In this document: in pieces, positions 1 through 7,135 of the stretch
Layout of the letters: every line of letters begins with the position of its first letter
Position numbering within the stretch: the stretch's first letter is position 1
DNA from: Burkholderiales bacterium
GTDB lineage: Bacteria; Pseudomonadota; Gammaproteobacteria; Burkholderiales; Burkholderiaceae_C
Direction: 5' to 3'
NCBI GenBank assembly: GCA_025352345.1
Contig: JANXTP010000232.1
Span: forward strand, 1-24,338
DNA length: 24,338 nt
Notes under the pieces: model-generated
Told to the model about the DNA's origin: nothing
The model's database searches: none
The model's input: only the letters and a program-made list of their open reading frames with translations
Program-made: the position numbers and the translations under genes

Positions 1-818
1 TGACGGTGACCGACATCGACCTGGTACTCGGGCGACGTGGACAACTCGCGGATCAGCGGATGGGTATGGGCCAGCTTGACCAGGGTCGCCAGATCGTGGG
101 CGCTGGACTGGTTCTGGCTCGACAGGCCGGTCGGCTCGACGTAGCGGGTGTCGGTCATGCCCAACGACTGCGCCTTCGCATTCATCGCGGCCACAAACGC
201 TGACAAACCGCCGGGGTAGTTGCGGCCGAGGGCATGCGCAGCCCGGTTTTCCGAGGACATCAGCGCCAGATGCAACATTTCCTCGCGTGTCAACTGCGTG
301 CCCACGGTCAACCGCGAGCGGCTGCCCTTTTCGGTGTCAACGTCGTCCTGGGTGACGGTCAGCACTTCATCCAGCGGCAGGGCAGCGTCGGTGACCACCA
401 CGGCCGTCATCAGCTTGGTGATCGATGCAATCGGCAGCACGGCCTGCGAGTTCTTGCTGAACAGGACTTCATCAGTGTCCTGGTCGACCACCAAGGCCAC
501 GCTCGATTTCAGTTCCAGCTTGTCGGGGGTCGACCGCAGGCCAGCCAATTCGCCCATCGAGGGTTGGGCGGGAATCACCTTCGCGGTCACATGGCGGACC
601 GGGACCCGGGGAGATGTCGCAACAAGTCGCGCCGACACCCGGTGTGCTCGCGTTGCGCTGCGCACCTTAGCCCGAACGGCGACTTGACTCGTCTTGGCCG
701 GCGTTCGTACCACCGGGGCCGGCGTTGTGTCATCTTCAGCCCGAACGGGCTGAGTGGTCATGACCACCAGAGTGACCGAGGCGAGCACCGCGAGCCAATA
801 GCGGGAGAGTTTTGTCAC
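1..818 (-). CDS. pbpG: D-alanyl-D-alanine endopeptidase (PBP7/8 type, peptidase S11), 3' end cut by window edge
   Basis: Periplasmic low-molecular-weight penicillin-binding protein that cleaves peptidoglycan cross-links. The visible 272 residues begin at a GTG (816-818). An in-frame stop lies shortly upstream with no other start codon between, and GAGG sits about 6 bases before the GTG. Residues 1-27 form a signal peptide: a basic start, a hydrophobic core and a VRA cleavage site. A low-complexity Ala/Val/Arg/Thr linker of about 60 residues follows. The catalytic domain starts near residue 100, with the S11 nucleophile motif S132-I-T-K135 and the second motif S189-E-N191. The KTG motif would lie outside the window. 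These motifs fix the family; the choice of PbpG over a DacA-type carboxypeptidase rests on overall resemblance. The gene follows leuA in the same direction, 121 bases away, with its own candidate promoter. Confidence 0.88.
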   Translation of the reverse strand, partial: MTKLSRYWLAVLASVTLVVMTTQPVRAEDDTTPAPVVRTPAKTSQVAVRAKVRSATRAHRVSARLVATSPRVPVRHVTAKVIPAQPSMGELAGLRSTPDKLELKSSVALVVDQDTDEVLFSKNSQAVLPIASITKLMTAVVVTDAALPLDEVLTVTQDDVDTEKGSRSRLTVGTQLTREEMLHLALMSSENRAAHALGRNYPGGLSAFVAAMNAKAQSLGMTDTRYVEPTGLSSQNQSSAHDLATLVKLAHTHPLIRELSTSPEYQVDVGHR

Positions 819-846
819 AAGTGCCTCGATTCCGACCGTGGTCTAA

Positions 847-875
847 AGTGTAGGCCACTTGAAAAAAACACGCAA
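847..875 (-). promoter_or_regulatory. Candidate sigma-70 promoter for pbpG
   Basis: Read on the minus strand, TTGCGT (870-875) is followed after exactly 17 bases by TACACT (847-852). Transcription would begin about 22 bases upstream of the GTG start of pbpG. Each hexamer is a partial match, and the spacer contains a run of seven T. No other use of this gap is evident. Confidence 0.35.
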
Positions 876-939
876 TATCAAAAAGTTACGTCGCTTTCCT
901 CAAGTACCTTGTGCATTTGCGACCACCGCCGGCCCGAAA

Positions 940-2481
940 TCAGCCTTGAGCAGCCACCCTCTCCGTCGTGCTGTGCAGCTTATTCAACGCCGACAGATAC
1001 GCTTTCGCTGACGCAACGACGATGTCCGGGTCGGCACCCACGCCGTTGACCACCCTGCCTGCCAATTGCAGGCGCACCGTCACCTCGCCTTGCGATTCTG
1101 TGCTGCCCGAAGTGATGGCATTGACCGAATAGAGCAGCAATTCAGCGCCGGTTCCGAGCTTGGACTCGATCGCCTTCAGACTGGCGTCGACCGGGCCATT
1201 GCCGTCGCTCTCGGCGTGCAATTCGGTCGTTCCCGCAGCAAACGCGACGCGGGCGTGTGGCAGTTCGCCGGTTTCCGAGTGCTGTGACAGCGAGAGCAGG
1301 CGGTAATGCTCCTGTTCGGCGGTGACCGACTCGTCCATCACCAGAGCGGTGATGTCCTCGTCGAAGATCTCGCTCTTGCGATCGGCCAGTTCCTTGAACT
1401 TGGCGAACGCCGCGTTGACCTCGGTTTCCGACGCCAGCTCGATGCCGAGGTCGTGCAAGCGTTGCTTGAACGCATTGCGCCCGGACAGCTTGCCCAGCAC
1501 GATCTTGTTGGCTGCCCAGCCGACGTCTTCGGCGCGCATGATTTCGTAGGTATCGCGGGCCTTCAGCACGCCGTCCTGGTGGATGCCGGAGGCATGTGCA
1601 AAGGCATTCGCACCGACCACCGCCTTGTTCGGCTGCACGACGAAGCCGGTGGTTTGCGAGACGAGCTTTGAAGCCGGCACGATCTGCGAGGCGTCGATCC
1701 CCACGTCGAGCCCGAAATGATCGCGGCGCGTGCGCACCGCCATCACAACCTCTTCCAACGCGCAGTTGCCGGCGCGCTCGCCCAGGCCGTTGATCGTGCA
1801 TTCGATCTGCCGCGCACCGCCAATCTTCACGCCGGCCAACGAATTGGCCACCGCCATGCCGAGGTCGTTGTGGCAATGCACTGACCAGATCACCTTGTCA
1901 GCGTTCGGAATGCGGGTGCGCAAATCGAGGATGAAATTGCCGTACAGCTCGGGGATCGCGTAGCCGACGGTGTCGGGGATGTTGATCGTGGTGGCGCCTT
2001 CAGCGATGACGGCTTCGAGCACGCGACACAGGAAGTCCGGATCGGAACGGTAGCCGTCTTCTGGTGAGAACTCGACGTCACCAGACAGGTTGCGCGCAAA
2101 GCGCACCGACAGTTTCGCCTGCTCGAACACCTGATCGGGCGTCATGCGCAGCTTCTTTTCCATGTGCAACGCACTGGTCGCGAGGAACAGGTGGATGCGC
2201 GTGGAAGCGCCGCCCTTCAGCGCCTCAGCGGCGCGCGCGATGTCCTTGTCGTTGGCGCGGGCCAGCGAACACACGGTGCTGTCCTTGATCGCCTGGGCGA
2301 TCGCCTTGACCGCTTCGAAGTCGCCGTTCGACGATGCTGCAAAGCCAGCTTCAATGACATCGACCTTGAGCCTCTCCAACTGCCGGGCGATGCGCAGCTT
2401 TTCGTCACGGGTCATCGAGGCGCCCGGCGATTGCTCGCCATCACGCAAGGTGGTGTCGAAAATGATGAGTTTGTCGGCCAT
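940..2481 (-). CDS. leuA: 2-isopropylmalate synthase
   Basis: First committed step of leucine synthesis: condenses acetyl-CoA with 2-ketoisovalerate. The 513-residue product matches the usual length of long LeuA enzymes. The N-terminal TIM barrel opens with the DTTLRDGEQSPG signature (residues 9-20, with R13 and metal ligand D14). The metal-binding HxH lies at H202/H204 within HCHNDLG, and NGLGERAGN follows near residue 231. The last ~120 residues form the leucine-binding regulatory domain, so feedback inhibition is expected. The ATG at 2479-2481 is chosen because GAGGA lies about 10 bases upstream and the protein then starts at MADKLIIFDTTLRDG. The reading frame continues upstream to a TTG at 2592, but that part is untranslated leader containing an attenuator. 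No terminator was found after the stop, so read-through into pbpG is possible. Confidence 0.97.
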   Translation of the reverse strand: MADKLIIFDTTLRDGEQSPGASMTRDEKLRIARQLERLKVDVIEAGFAASSNGDFEAVKAIAQAIKDSTVCSLARANDKDIARAAEALKGGASTRIHLFLATSALHMEKKLRMTPDQVFEQAKLSVRFARNLSGDVEFSPEDGYRSDPDFLCRVLEAVIAEGATTINIPDTVGYAIPELYGNFILDLRTRIPNADKVIWSVHCHNDLGMAVANSLAGVKIGGARQIECTINGLGERAGNCALEEVVMAVRTRRDHFGLDVGIDASQIVPASKLVSQTTGFVVQPNKAVVGANAFAHASGIHQDGVLKARDTYEIMRAEDVGWAANKIVLGKLSGRNAFKQRLHDLGIELASETEVNAAFAKFKELADRKSEIFDEDITALVMDESVTAEQEHYRLLSLSQHSETGELPHARVAFAAGTTELHAESDGNGPVDASLKAIESKLGTGAELLLYSVNAITSGSTESQGEVTVRLQLAGRVVNGVGADPDIVVASAKAYLSALNKLHSTTERVAAQG

Positions 2482-2523
2482 GGTCTTGATCCTCAGATGA
2501 CGTGAACAGATAAGTGAGTGCGG

Positions 2524-2559
2524 AAAACAAAACGGCCCGCTGCATGTGCAAGCGGGCCG
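2524..2559 (-). terminator. Rho-independent attenuator terminator in the leuA leader
   Basis: On the minus strand CGGCCCGCT (2551-2559) pairs perfectly over 9 bp with AGCGGGCCG (2533-2541) around a 9-base loop. The stem is followed directly by TTTTGTTTT (2524-2532). It lies 43 bases upstream of the leuA ATG and 29 bases after the stop of the leucine-rich leader peptide, the expected place for a transcription attenuator rather than an end-of-gene terminator for pssA. The segment GGGACCG (2603-2609), just after the leucine codons, could pair with CGGCCC of the 5' arm with one bulged base, giving a candidate antiterminator. That pairing is inference and was not folded computationally. Confidence 0.8.
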
Positions 2560-2588
2560 GCGAGACGAAAACGATGAGACGTGAACGG

Positions 2589-2648
2589 TCAACGAGCCCT
2601 TACGGTCCCCAACAGTAGCGTCAACGACAGGTTCTCAAACGAATTCAC
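2589..2648 (-). CDS. leuL: Leucine-rich leader peptide of the leuA attenuator
   Basis: A 19-codon frame starting at GTG (2646-2648) and ending in TGA reads MNSFENLSLTLLLGTVRAR. Five of 19 residues are leucine (7, 9, 11, 12, 13), in an LSLTLLL run that includes a CTA codon and two TTG codons, less favoured in such a GC-rich genome. A leucine-rich peptide ending 29 bases before a strong terminator upstream of leuA is the classic arrangement of attenuation by ribosome stalling. There is no Shine-Dalgarno sequence before the GTG. It lies 7 bases after a candidate extended -10 box, so the message may be leaderless. An alternative in-frame TTG at 2675 overlaps the pssA stop as TTGA and would add nine residues, allowing translation on transcripts that read through from pssA. 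Confidence 0.75.
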   Translation of the reverse strand: MNSFENLSLTLLLGTVRAR

Positions 2649-2654
2649 CGACGG

Positions 2655-2663
2655 AATGTAGCA
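2655..2663 (-). promoter_or_regulatory. Candidate extended -10 promoter for leuL-leuA
   Basis: On the minus strand TG-C-TACATT: the -10 hexamer is at 2655-2660 and the extended TG at 2662-2663. A transcript starting 7 bases downstream would begin at or next to the leuL GTG at 2648. No good -35 box is visible at 17 bases, as is common for extended -10 promoters. It overlaps the intergenic edge just after the pssA stop. Confidence 0.4.
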
Positions 2664-2671
2664 CGCGGCTT

Positions 2672-3508
2672 TCAACGGTGCAGACCCTGCTCTTCGGGCT
2701 CGTCGGTCGAGGTCGCGATCACGCTAACCGGCCTGCCTTTCATCCGCCGCCAAATGTAAACACCATAGCCGGAACCGGCATACAGGCAGAACACCGCGAA
2801 CAGCACGATCGGCGGGTGCAGGTTGATCAGAGCGATCGCGAGCGCCAGCGCTACGATGACGATGAACGGCACGGTACGCTTCAGGCTGACCTCCTTGAAG
2901 CTGTAGAACGGCAGGTTGGTGACCATCGTCAGGCCGGAAATCAGCGTCAGCGCCAGCGCCAGCCCGGCCAGCCAGCCCTGCATTTCGGATTGTTGATAGC
3001 CGGCGTCGTCCATCACCCAGATGAACCCCATCACCACCGCCGCGGCCGCCGGGCTGGGCAGCCCTTGGAAGTAGCGCTTGTCGACAACAGTGAGGTTGGT
3101 GTTGAAACGGGCCAGCCGCAGTGCGGCACACGAGCAGTAGACAAAGGCTGCGACCCACCCCGCCTTGCCCATGCCCTTCAAGGCCCATTCGTAGACGATC
3201 AAGGCAGGCGCTGCGCCAAAGGACACCATGTCGGACAGACTGTCCATCTGCTCGCCGAAGGTGCTCTGCGTGTTGGTCATCCGCGCGACGCGGCCATCCA
3301 GGCTGTCCAGCACCATCGCACAGAAGACGCCGATCGCGGCCTGCTCGAAGCGGCCGTTCATGGCCATCACGATGGCGTAGAACCCACCGAACAAGGCCGC
3401 CAGCGTGACCAGATTGGGCAACACGTAGACACCCTTGCGGCGCGGGCGCAGTGGGCCGTCATCGTTCTCGGGATCGGCCGGATGGTCGTCTGTGCCACTC
3501 ATGGTCAT
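2672..3508 (-). CDS. pssA: CDP-diacylglycerol--serine O-phosphatidyltransferase (phosphatidylserine synthase)
   Basis: Integral inner-membrane enzyme that makes phosphatidylserine, the precursor of phosphatidylethanolamine. The product is 278 residues from the ATG at 3506-3508. The CDP-alcohol phosphotransferase signature DGxxARx8GxxxDxxxD is complete: D71 G72, A75 R76, G85, D89, D93. Several hydrophobic segments follow, including ones near residues 30-50, 155-185 and 205-250. The frame is open upstream to a TTG at 3547, but that codon lies inside the terminator stem after ilvC, so the ATG at 3508 (or the one two codons later) is preferred. Neither has a strong ribosome-binding site. The gene sits between ilvC and leuA, a conserved order in Burkholderiales. 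The psd gene often found beside it is not here. Confidence 0.93.
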   Translation of the reverse strand: MTMSGTDDHPADPENDDGPLRPRRKGVYVLPNLVTLAALFGGFYAIVMAMNGRFEQAAIGVFCAMVLDSLDGRVARMTNTQSTFGEQMDSLSDMVSFGAAPALIVYEWALKGMGKAGWVAAFVYCSCAALRLARFNTNLTVVDKRYFQGLPSPAAAAVVMGFIWVMDDAGYQQSEMQGWLAGLALALTLISGLTMVTNLPFYSFKEVSLKRTVPFIVIVALALAIALINLHPPIVLFAVFCLYAGSGYGVYIWRRMKGRPVSVIATSTDEPEEQGLHR

Positions 3509-3535
3509 GCGAAGCAGGATACCGCAGGAGATGTG

Positions 3536-3562
3536 AAAAAGCCGCAAGGTGACCCTCGCGGC
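3536..3562 (-). terminator. Rho-independent terminator of the ilvBHC transcript
   Basis: On the minus strand GCCGCGAGG pairs with CCTTGCGGC over 9 bp (one G-U) around the loop GTCA, followed by TTTTT (3536-3540). It begins 40 bases after the ilvC stop and separates the ilv genes from pssA. Confidence 0.85.
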
Positions 3563-3602
3563 TCGCGAATGGACAGGGCCGCTTGGGCCCCGCGCACGGC
3601 AC

Positions 3603-4619
3603 TCAGTTCTTGGACTGATCGACCAGGCGGTTCTTCTTGATCCACGGCATCATCGCGCGCAGTTGCTCGCCGACGACTTCAATCTGATGCTCGGCCATCA
3701 GCCGACGACGCGACAGCAGCGTCGGTGCGCCGGCGCGGTTTTCGATGATGAAGCTTTTCGCATACTCACCGGTCTGGATGTCGGTCAGGATCTGCTTCAT
3801 CGCCTTCTTCGACTCAGCGGTGACGACACGTGGGCCCGACACGTACTCGCCGTACTCGGCGTTGTTCGAGATCGAGTAATTCATGTTCGCGATGCCGCCT
3901 TCATAGATCAGGTCGACGATCAGCTTGAGCTCGTGCAGGCACTCGAAGTAGGCCATCTCGGGCGCGTAACCGGCTTCGGTCAGCGTTTCGAACCCGGCCT
4001 TGATCAACTCGACCGCGCCACCGCACAGCACCGCTTGCTCGCCGAACAGGTCGGTCTCGGTTTCTTCGCGGAAGTTGGTCTCGATCACGCCAGCCTTGCC
4101 GCCGCCGTTGGCCGCTGCGTAGCTCAGCGCCAGATCGCGCGCCTTGCCGCTCTTGTCGGCGTGCACCGCGATCAGGTGCGGCACGCCGCCGCCTTGCGTG
4201 TAGGTCGCGCGCACGGTGTGGCCCGGCGCCTTCGGCGCAACCATCCACACGTCGAGGTCAGCACGCGGAATCACCTGGCCGTAGTGCACATTGAAGCCGT
4301 GCGCGAAGGCCAGCGAAGCACCTTGCTTGATGTTCGGTTCGACATCGTTCTTGTAGACCGCAGCGATCTGCTCGTCGGGCAGCAACATCATCACGATGTC
4401 GGCCGACTTCACTGCATCAGCGACGTCAGCGACCTTCAGGCCGGCCTTCTCGACCTTCGTCCACGAGGGTCCGCCCTTGCGCACACCGACGGTGACCTTG
4501 ACGCCGCTGTCGTTCAGGTTCTGCGCGTGTGCGTGACCTTGCGAGCCATAGCCGATGATGGTGACGTTCTTGCCCTTGACGAGGCTGAGGTCGGCGTCTT
4601 TGTCGTAATAAACCTTCAT
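3603..4619 (-). CDS. ilvC: Ketol-acid reductoisomerase (NADP+), class I
   Basis: Second step of valine/isoleucine synthesis: isomerises and reduces 2-acetolactate or 2-aceto-2-hydroxybutyrate with NADPH and Mg2+. The 338-residue length is typical of the short class I enzyme. The N-terminal Rossmann domain carries GYGSQGHAHAQN (residues 23-34), then VGVRKGGPSW, where the Arg/Ser residues bind the NADPH phosphate. The C-terminal knotted domain includes the conserved CLHELKLIVDLIYEGG and SNNAEYGEY segments that hold metal-binding acidic residues. The ATG at 4617-4619 is preceded by AGGAGA at good spacing. It lies 48 bases after ilvH and is followed by a strong terminator, so it ends the ilvB-ilvH-ilvC operon. 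Confidence 0.98.
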   Translation of the reverse strand: MKVYYDKDADLSLVKGKNVTIIGYGSQGHAHAQNLNDSGVKVTVGVRKGGPSWTKVEKAGLKVADVADAVKSADIVMMLLPDEQIAAVYKNDVEPNIKQGASLAFAHGFNVHYGQVIPRADLDVWMVAPKAPGHTVRATYTQGGGVPHLIAVHADKSGKARDLALSYAAANGGGKAGVIETNFREETETDLFGEQAVLCGGAVELIKAGFETLTEAGYAPEMAYFECLHELKLIVDLIYEGGIANMNYSISNNAEYGEYVSGPRVVTAESKKAMKQILTDIQTGEYAKSFIIENRAGAPTLLSRRRLMAEHQIEVVGEQLRAMMPWIKKNRLVDQSKN

Positions 4620-4667
4620 GGTGTTCTCCTGATGTCAAACGTAGGGTGATCGGGAATGGATGCGGGG

Positions 4668-5159
4668 TCAAACGCGCAGGATGCGCTCTCCGCGCCCGAT
4701 CCCGCTGGTACCGGTGCGCACGGTCTCAAGAATCGCGGCGCGGTCGATGGCCTCGATGAAGGCATCGAGCTTCGGCGAGTCGCCGGTCAGCTCGATGGTG
4801 TAGCTCTTTTCGGTCACATCGATGATGCGGCCGCGAAAGATGTCGGCCATGCGCATCATCTCGTCGCGCTCCTTGCCTACCGCACGCACCTTGATCAGCA
4901 TCAGCTCGCGCTCGGTGTAGGCGCCTTCACTCAGATCGACGACCTTGACCACCTCGATCAGGCGGTTCAGGTGTTTGGTGATCTGCTCGATCACGTCACT
5001 GGACCCAGTGGTGACGATGGTCATGCGCGACAGCGATGGGTCTTCAGTGGGCGCCACAGTCAGGCTTTCGATGTTGTAGGCGCGGGCCGAGAACAGCCCG
5101 ACCACGCGCGACAGCGCGCCGGCTTCGTTTTCCAGCAACAAGGCGATGATGTGTTTCAT
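4668..5159 (-). CDS. ilvH: Acetolactate synthase small (regulatory) subunit
   Basis: Regulatory partner of the IlvB catalytic subunit; binds valine and confers feedback inhibition. The 163-residue protein matches the usual length of IlvH/IlvN. An ACT domain occupies residues 2-75 (MKHIIALLLENEAGALSRV, with the GLFSARAYNIESLTV segment). The ALS_ss C-terminal domain spans about 80-160 and contains IFRGRIIDV and the DSPKLDAFIEAI stretch. The ATG at 5157-5159 is the only sensible start. No clear Shine-Dalgarno sequence precedes it; instead a structured RNA region ends 5 bases upstream, which may control its translation. It lies between ilvB (182-base gap) and ilvC. The name ilvN would be equally acceptable. 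Confidence 0.97.
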   Translation of the reverse strand: MKHIIALLLENEAGALSRVVGLFSARAYNIESLTVAPTEDPSLSRMTIVTTGSSDVIEQITKHLNRLIEVVKVVDLSEGAYTERELMLIKVRAVGKERDEMMRMADIFRGRIIDVTEKSYTIELTGDSPKLDAFIEAIDRAAILETVRTGTSGIGRGERILRV

Positions 5160-5164
5160 GTGCA

Positions 5165-5332
5165 GTGTCGGCCCACGGTCAGGAAGAAGGCGGCGGTAAC
5201 CGCCGACACCTTCGGTGCGGCCTGAAAAAGTGGAGGGGTCCGATTCGGTACGAGGTCGTTGATGGTCTCAATGTGAGGGCAGCGGTTCGCCGGTGTGTCG
5301 CCCCGCGCGGTAACGCGGGGGTGGCACCGGTG
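5165..5332 (-). promoter_or_regulatory. Structured RNA in the ilvB-ilvH gap: two tandem related hairpin elements, candidate cis-regulator of ilvH
   Basis: Read on the minus strand, two copies share three blocks in the same order: CACCG, then GUUACCG about 17-18 bases later, then CGACAC. Copy 1 spans 5295-5332 and copy 2 spans 5165-5217. In copy 1 CCCCGCG (5314-5320) pairs with CGCGGGG (5301-5307) and is enclosed by a CCGGTG/CACCGG stem (5325-5330 with 5290-5295). In copy 2 CGGCGG (5200-5205) pairs with CCGCCG (5191-5196) around UUA, and CACC-GAA-GGTG (5207-5217) forms a second small hairpin. GUGUCGG (5203-5209) can instead pair with CCGACAC (5165-5171), whose end is 5 bases from the ilvH AUG. 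A betaproteobacterial 'ilvH' RNA motif has been described upstream of acetolactate synthase genes. I could not align this region to it. Confidence 0.55.
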
Positions 5333-5341
5333 TTCAGCGCC

Positions 5342-7135
5342 TCACAGGTCTTCGGAGCCGAGCAACATCTCAGTGATGCCCTTGCCGGCCTTGACCATGG
5401 GCCAGACGTTTTCTTCCTGATCGGTACGGATGTCGAGGAACACCGTCCGATCCTTCAACCGGATGGCTTCGCGCAGCGCACCTTCCACATCGGAGGGCTT
5501 CTCGACCTTCAGCCCCACATGACCGTAGGCCTCGGCCAGCTTGACGAAATCGGGCAAGGCATCCATGTAACTATGTGAATAGCGGCCACCGTAATCGAGC
5601 TGCTGCCACTGGCGCACCATGCCCAGGTAGCGGTTGTTCAGCGAGATCACTTTCACCGCGGTGTTGTATTGCAGGCAGGTCGACAGCTCCTGGATGCACA
5701 TCTGGATCGAGCCCTCGCCGGTGACGCAGAACACGTCAGCATCAGGCTTCGCGAGCTTGATGCCCATCGCATACGGGAGGCCCACACCCATCGTGCCCAG
5801 CCCGCCCGAGTTGATCCAGCGGCGTGGCTCTTCGAAGCGGTAGTACTGAGCGGCCCACATCTGATGCTGCCCGACGTCCGAAGTGATGTACGCGTCGGAG
5901 TTCTTGGTCAACTCCCACAGTTTTTCGATCACGTACTGCGGCTTGATGACGACATCGCTGTGCGTGTATTTCAGGCACTCGCGACCGCGCCAGTCAGCAA
6001 TTTGCGACCACCATGCACCGAGCGCGTTGGCGTCCGGACGGGCCTGCGCGTCCTTGATCTGCGCGATCAGTTCCTGCAGCACTTCCTTCACGTCGCCGAC
6101 GATCGGGATGTCGACCTTGACGCGCTTGGAGATCGACGATGGGTCGATGTCGATGTGAATGATCTTGCGTTGGACCGACGCAAAGTGCGCCGGATTGCCG
6201 ATCACGCGGTCATCGAAGCGGGCTCCGACGGCCAGCAGGACGTCGCAGTTCTGCATCGTCATGTTGGCTTCGTAAGTGCCGTGCATGCCCAGCATGCCGA
6301 GGAACTTCGGATCGCTTGAGGGGTAGGCCCCCAGACCCATCAGCGTGTTGGTGCATGGGAATCCCAGCAGATTGACCAGTTCACGCAGTTCGGCCGACGC
6401 GTTGCCGAGGATCACCCCGCCGCCGCTGTAAATGTAGGGGCGCTTCGAGGCCAGCAGCAATTGCACCGCCTTGCGAATCTGTCCAGCGTGCCCCTTGCGC
6501 ACCGGGCTGTACGAGCGCATTTCCAGCGTCGCAGGGTATGAGAACGGTGCGGTGTTCACCGACACGTCCTTCGGAATATCGACCACGACCGGGCCGGGCC
6601 GGCCCGTGCGGGCGATGTGGAAAGCTTTCTTAAGCGTCAGCGCCAGATCCCGCACGTCCTTCACCAGGAAGTTGTGCTTGACGATTGGGCGCGTGATGCC
6701 CACCGTGTCGCATTCCTGAAAGGCATCGAGGCCGATTGCTGGCGTCGGTACCTGCCCGGTGAGGATCACCATCGGAATGCTGTCCATGTAGGCAGTGGCG
6801 ATGCCAGTGATCGCATTCGTCACACCCGGGCCGGAGGTGACCAGCGCCACGCCGACTTCGCCGGTCGCCCGGGCATAGCCGTCGGCCGCATGCACCGCCG
6901 CCTGTTCGTGCCGCACCAGCACATGTTCGATGGTGTTCTGCTTGTAAAGCGCGTCGTAGATGTAGAGAACGGCGCCACCCGGGTAGCCCCACAGGAACTG
7001 GACGTTCTCAGCCTGCAGGCAACGAACCAGGATTTCGGCGCCGTTGGGCTCGGGGGGAGGGGTGGCTGCGGCGAGGGCATTCGCAGCGGAGGGCGCCAAT
7101 GCGGCGCGCTTGACTTCAGCGTCTGACATGTCCAT
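5342..7135 (-). CDS. ilvB: Acetolactate synthase large (catalytic) subunit
   Basis: ThDP- and FAD-dependent enzyme that condenses two pyruvates to acetolactate, or pyruvate with 2-ketobutyrate; first shared step of branched-chain amino acid synthesis. The product is 597 residues, about 30 longer at the N-terminus than typical, with an Ala/Pro-rich extension before GAEILVRCL. The N-terminal ThDP domain carries the catalytic E77 in RHEQAAVHAADGYARA. The FAD-associated central domain lies around residues 215-350. The C-terminal ThDP-Mg motif runs from G473-E-G to SLNN; the first acidic residue is Glu rather than the commoner Asp. The ATG at 7133-7135 is preceded by AAAGG at a spacing of 6; a second ATG two codons later is possible. 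First gene of the ilvBHC operon, with a ~140-base leader and a candidate extended -10 promoter. Confidence 0.97.
   Translation of the reverse strand: MDMSDAEVKRAALAPSAANALAAATPPPEPNGAEILVRCLQAENVQFLWGYPGGAVLYIYDALYKQNTIEHVLVRHEQAAVHAADGYARATGEVGVALVTSGPGVTNAITGIATAYMDSIPMVILTGQVPTPAIGLDAFQECDTVGITRPIVKHNFLVKDVRDLALTLKKAFHIARTGRPGPVVVDIPKDVSVNTAPFSYPATLEMRSYSPVRKGHAGQIRKAVQLLLASKRPYIYSGGGVILGNASAELRELVNLLGFPCTNTLMGLGAYPSSDPKFLGMLGMHGTYEANMTMQNCDVLLAVGARFDDRVIGNPAHFASVQRKIIHIDIDPSSISKRVKVDIPIVGDVKEVLQELIAQIKDAQARPDANALGAWWSQIADWRGRECLKYTHSDVVIKPQYVIEKLWELTKNSDAYITSDVGQHQMWAAQYYRFEEPRRWINSGGLGTMGVGLPYAMGIKLAKPDADVFCVTGEGSIQMCIQELSTCLQYNTAVKVISLNNRYLGMVRQWQQLDYGGRYSHSYMDALPDFVKLAEAYGHVGLKVEKPSDVEGALREAIRLKDRTVFLDIRTDQEENVWPMVKAGKGITEMLLGSEDL

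Noticed and set aside
2482..2592. N-terminal extension of LeuA starting from a TTG at 2592
   Set aside because: It runs through the attenuator hairpin and T-run, is Cys/Ser-rich and unlike LeuA, and the ATG at 2481 has a proper ribosome-binding site.
3509..3547. Upstream TTG start for PssA
   Set aside because: The TTG lies within the stem of the ilvC terminator, so transcripts made for pssA would largely not contain it.
3549..4649. Open frame of 366 codons antisense to ilvC
   Set aside because: The opposite strand encodes an unmistakable KARI; the plus-strand product has no recognisable motif.
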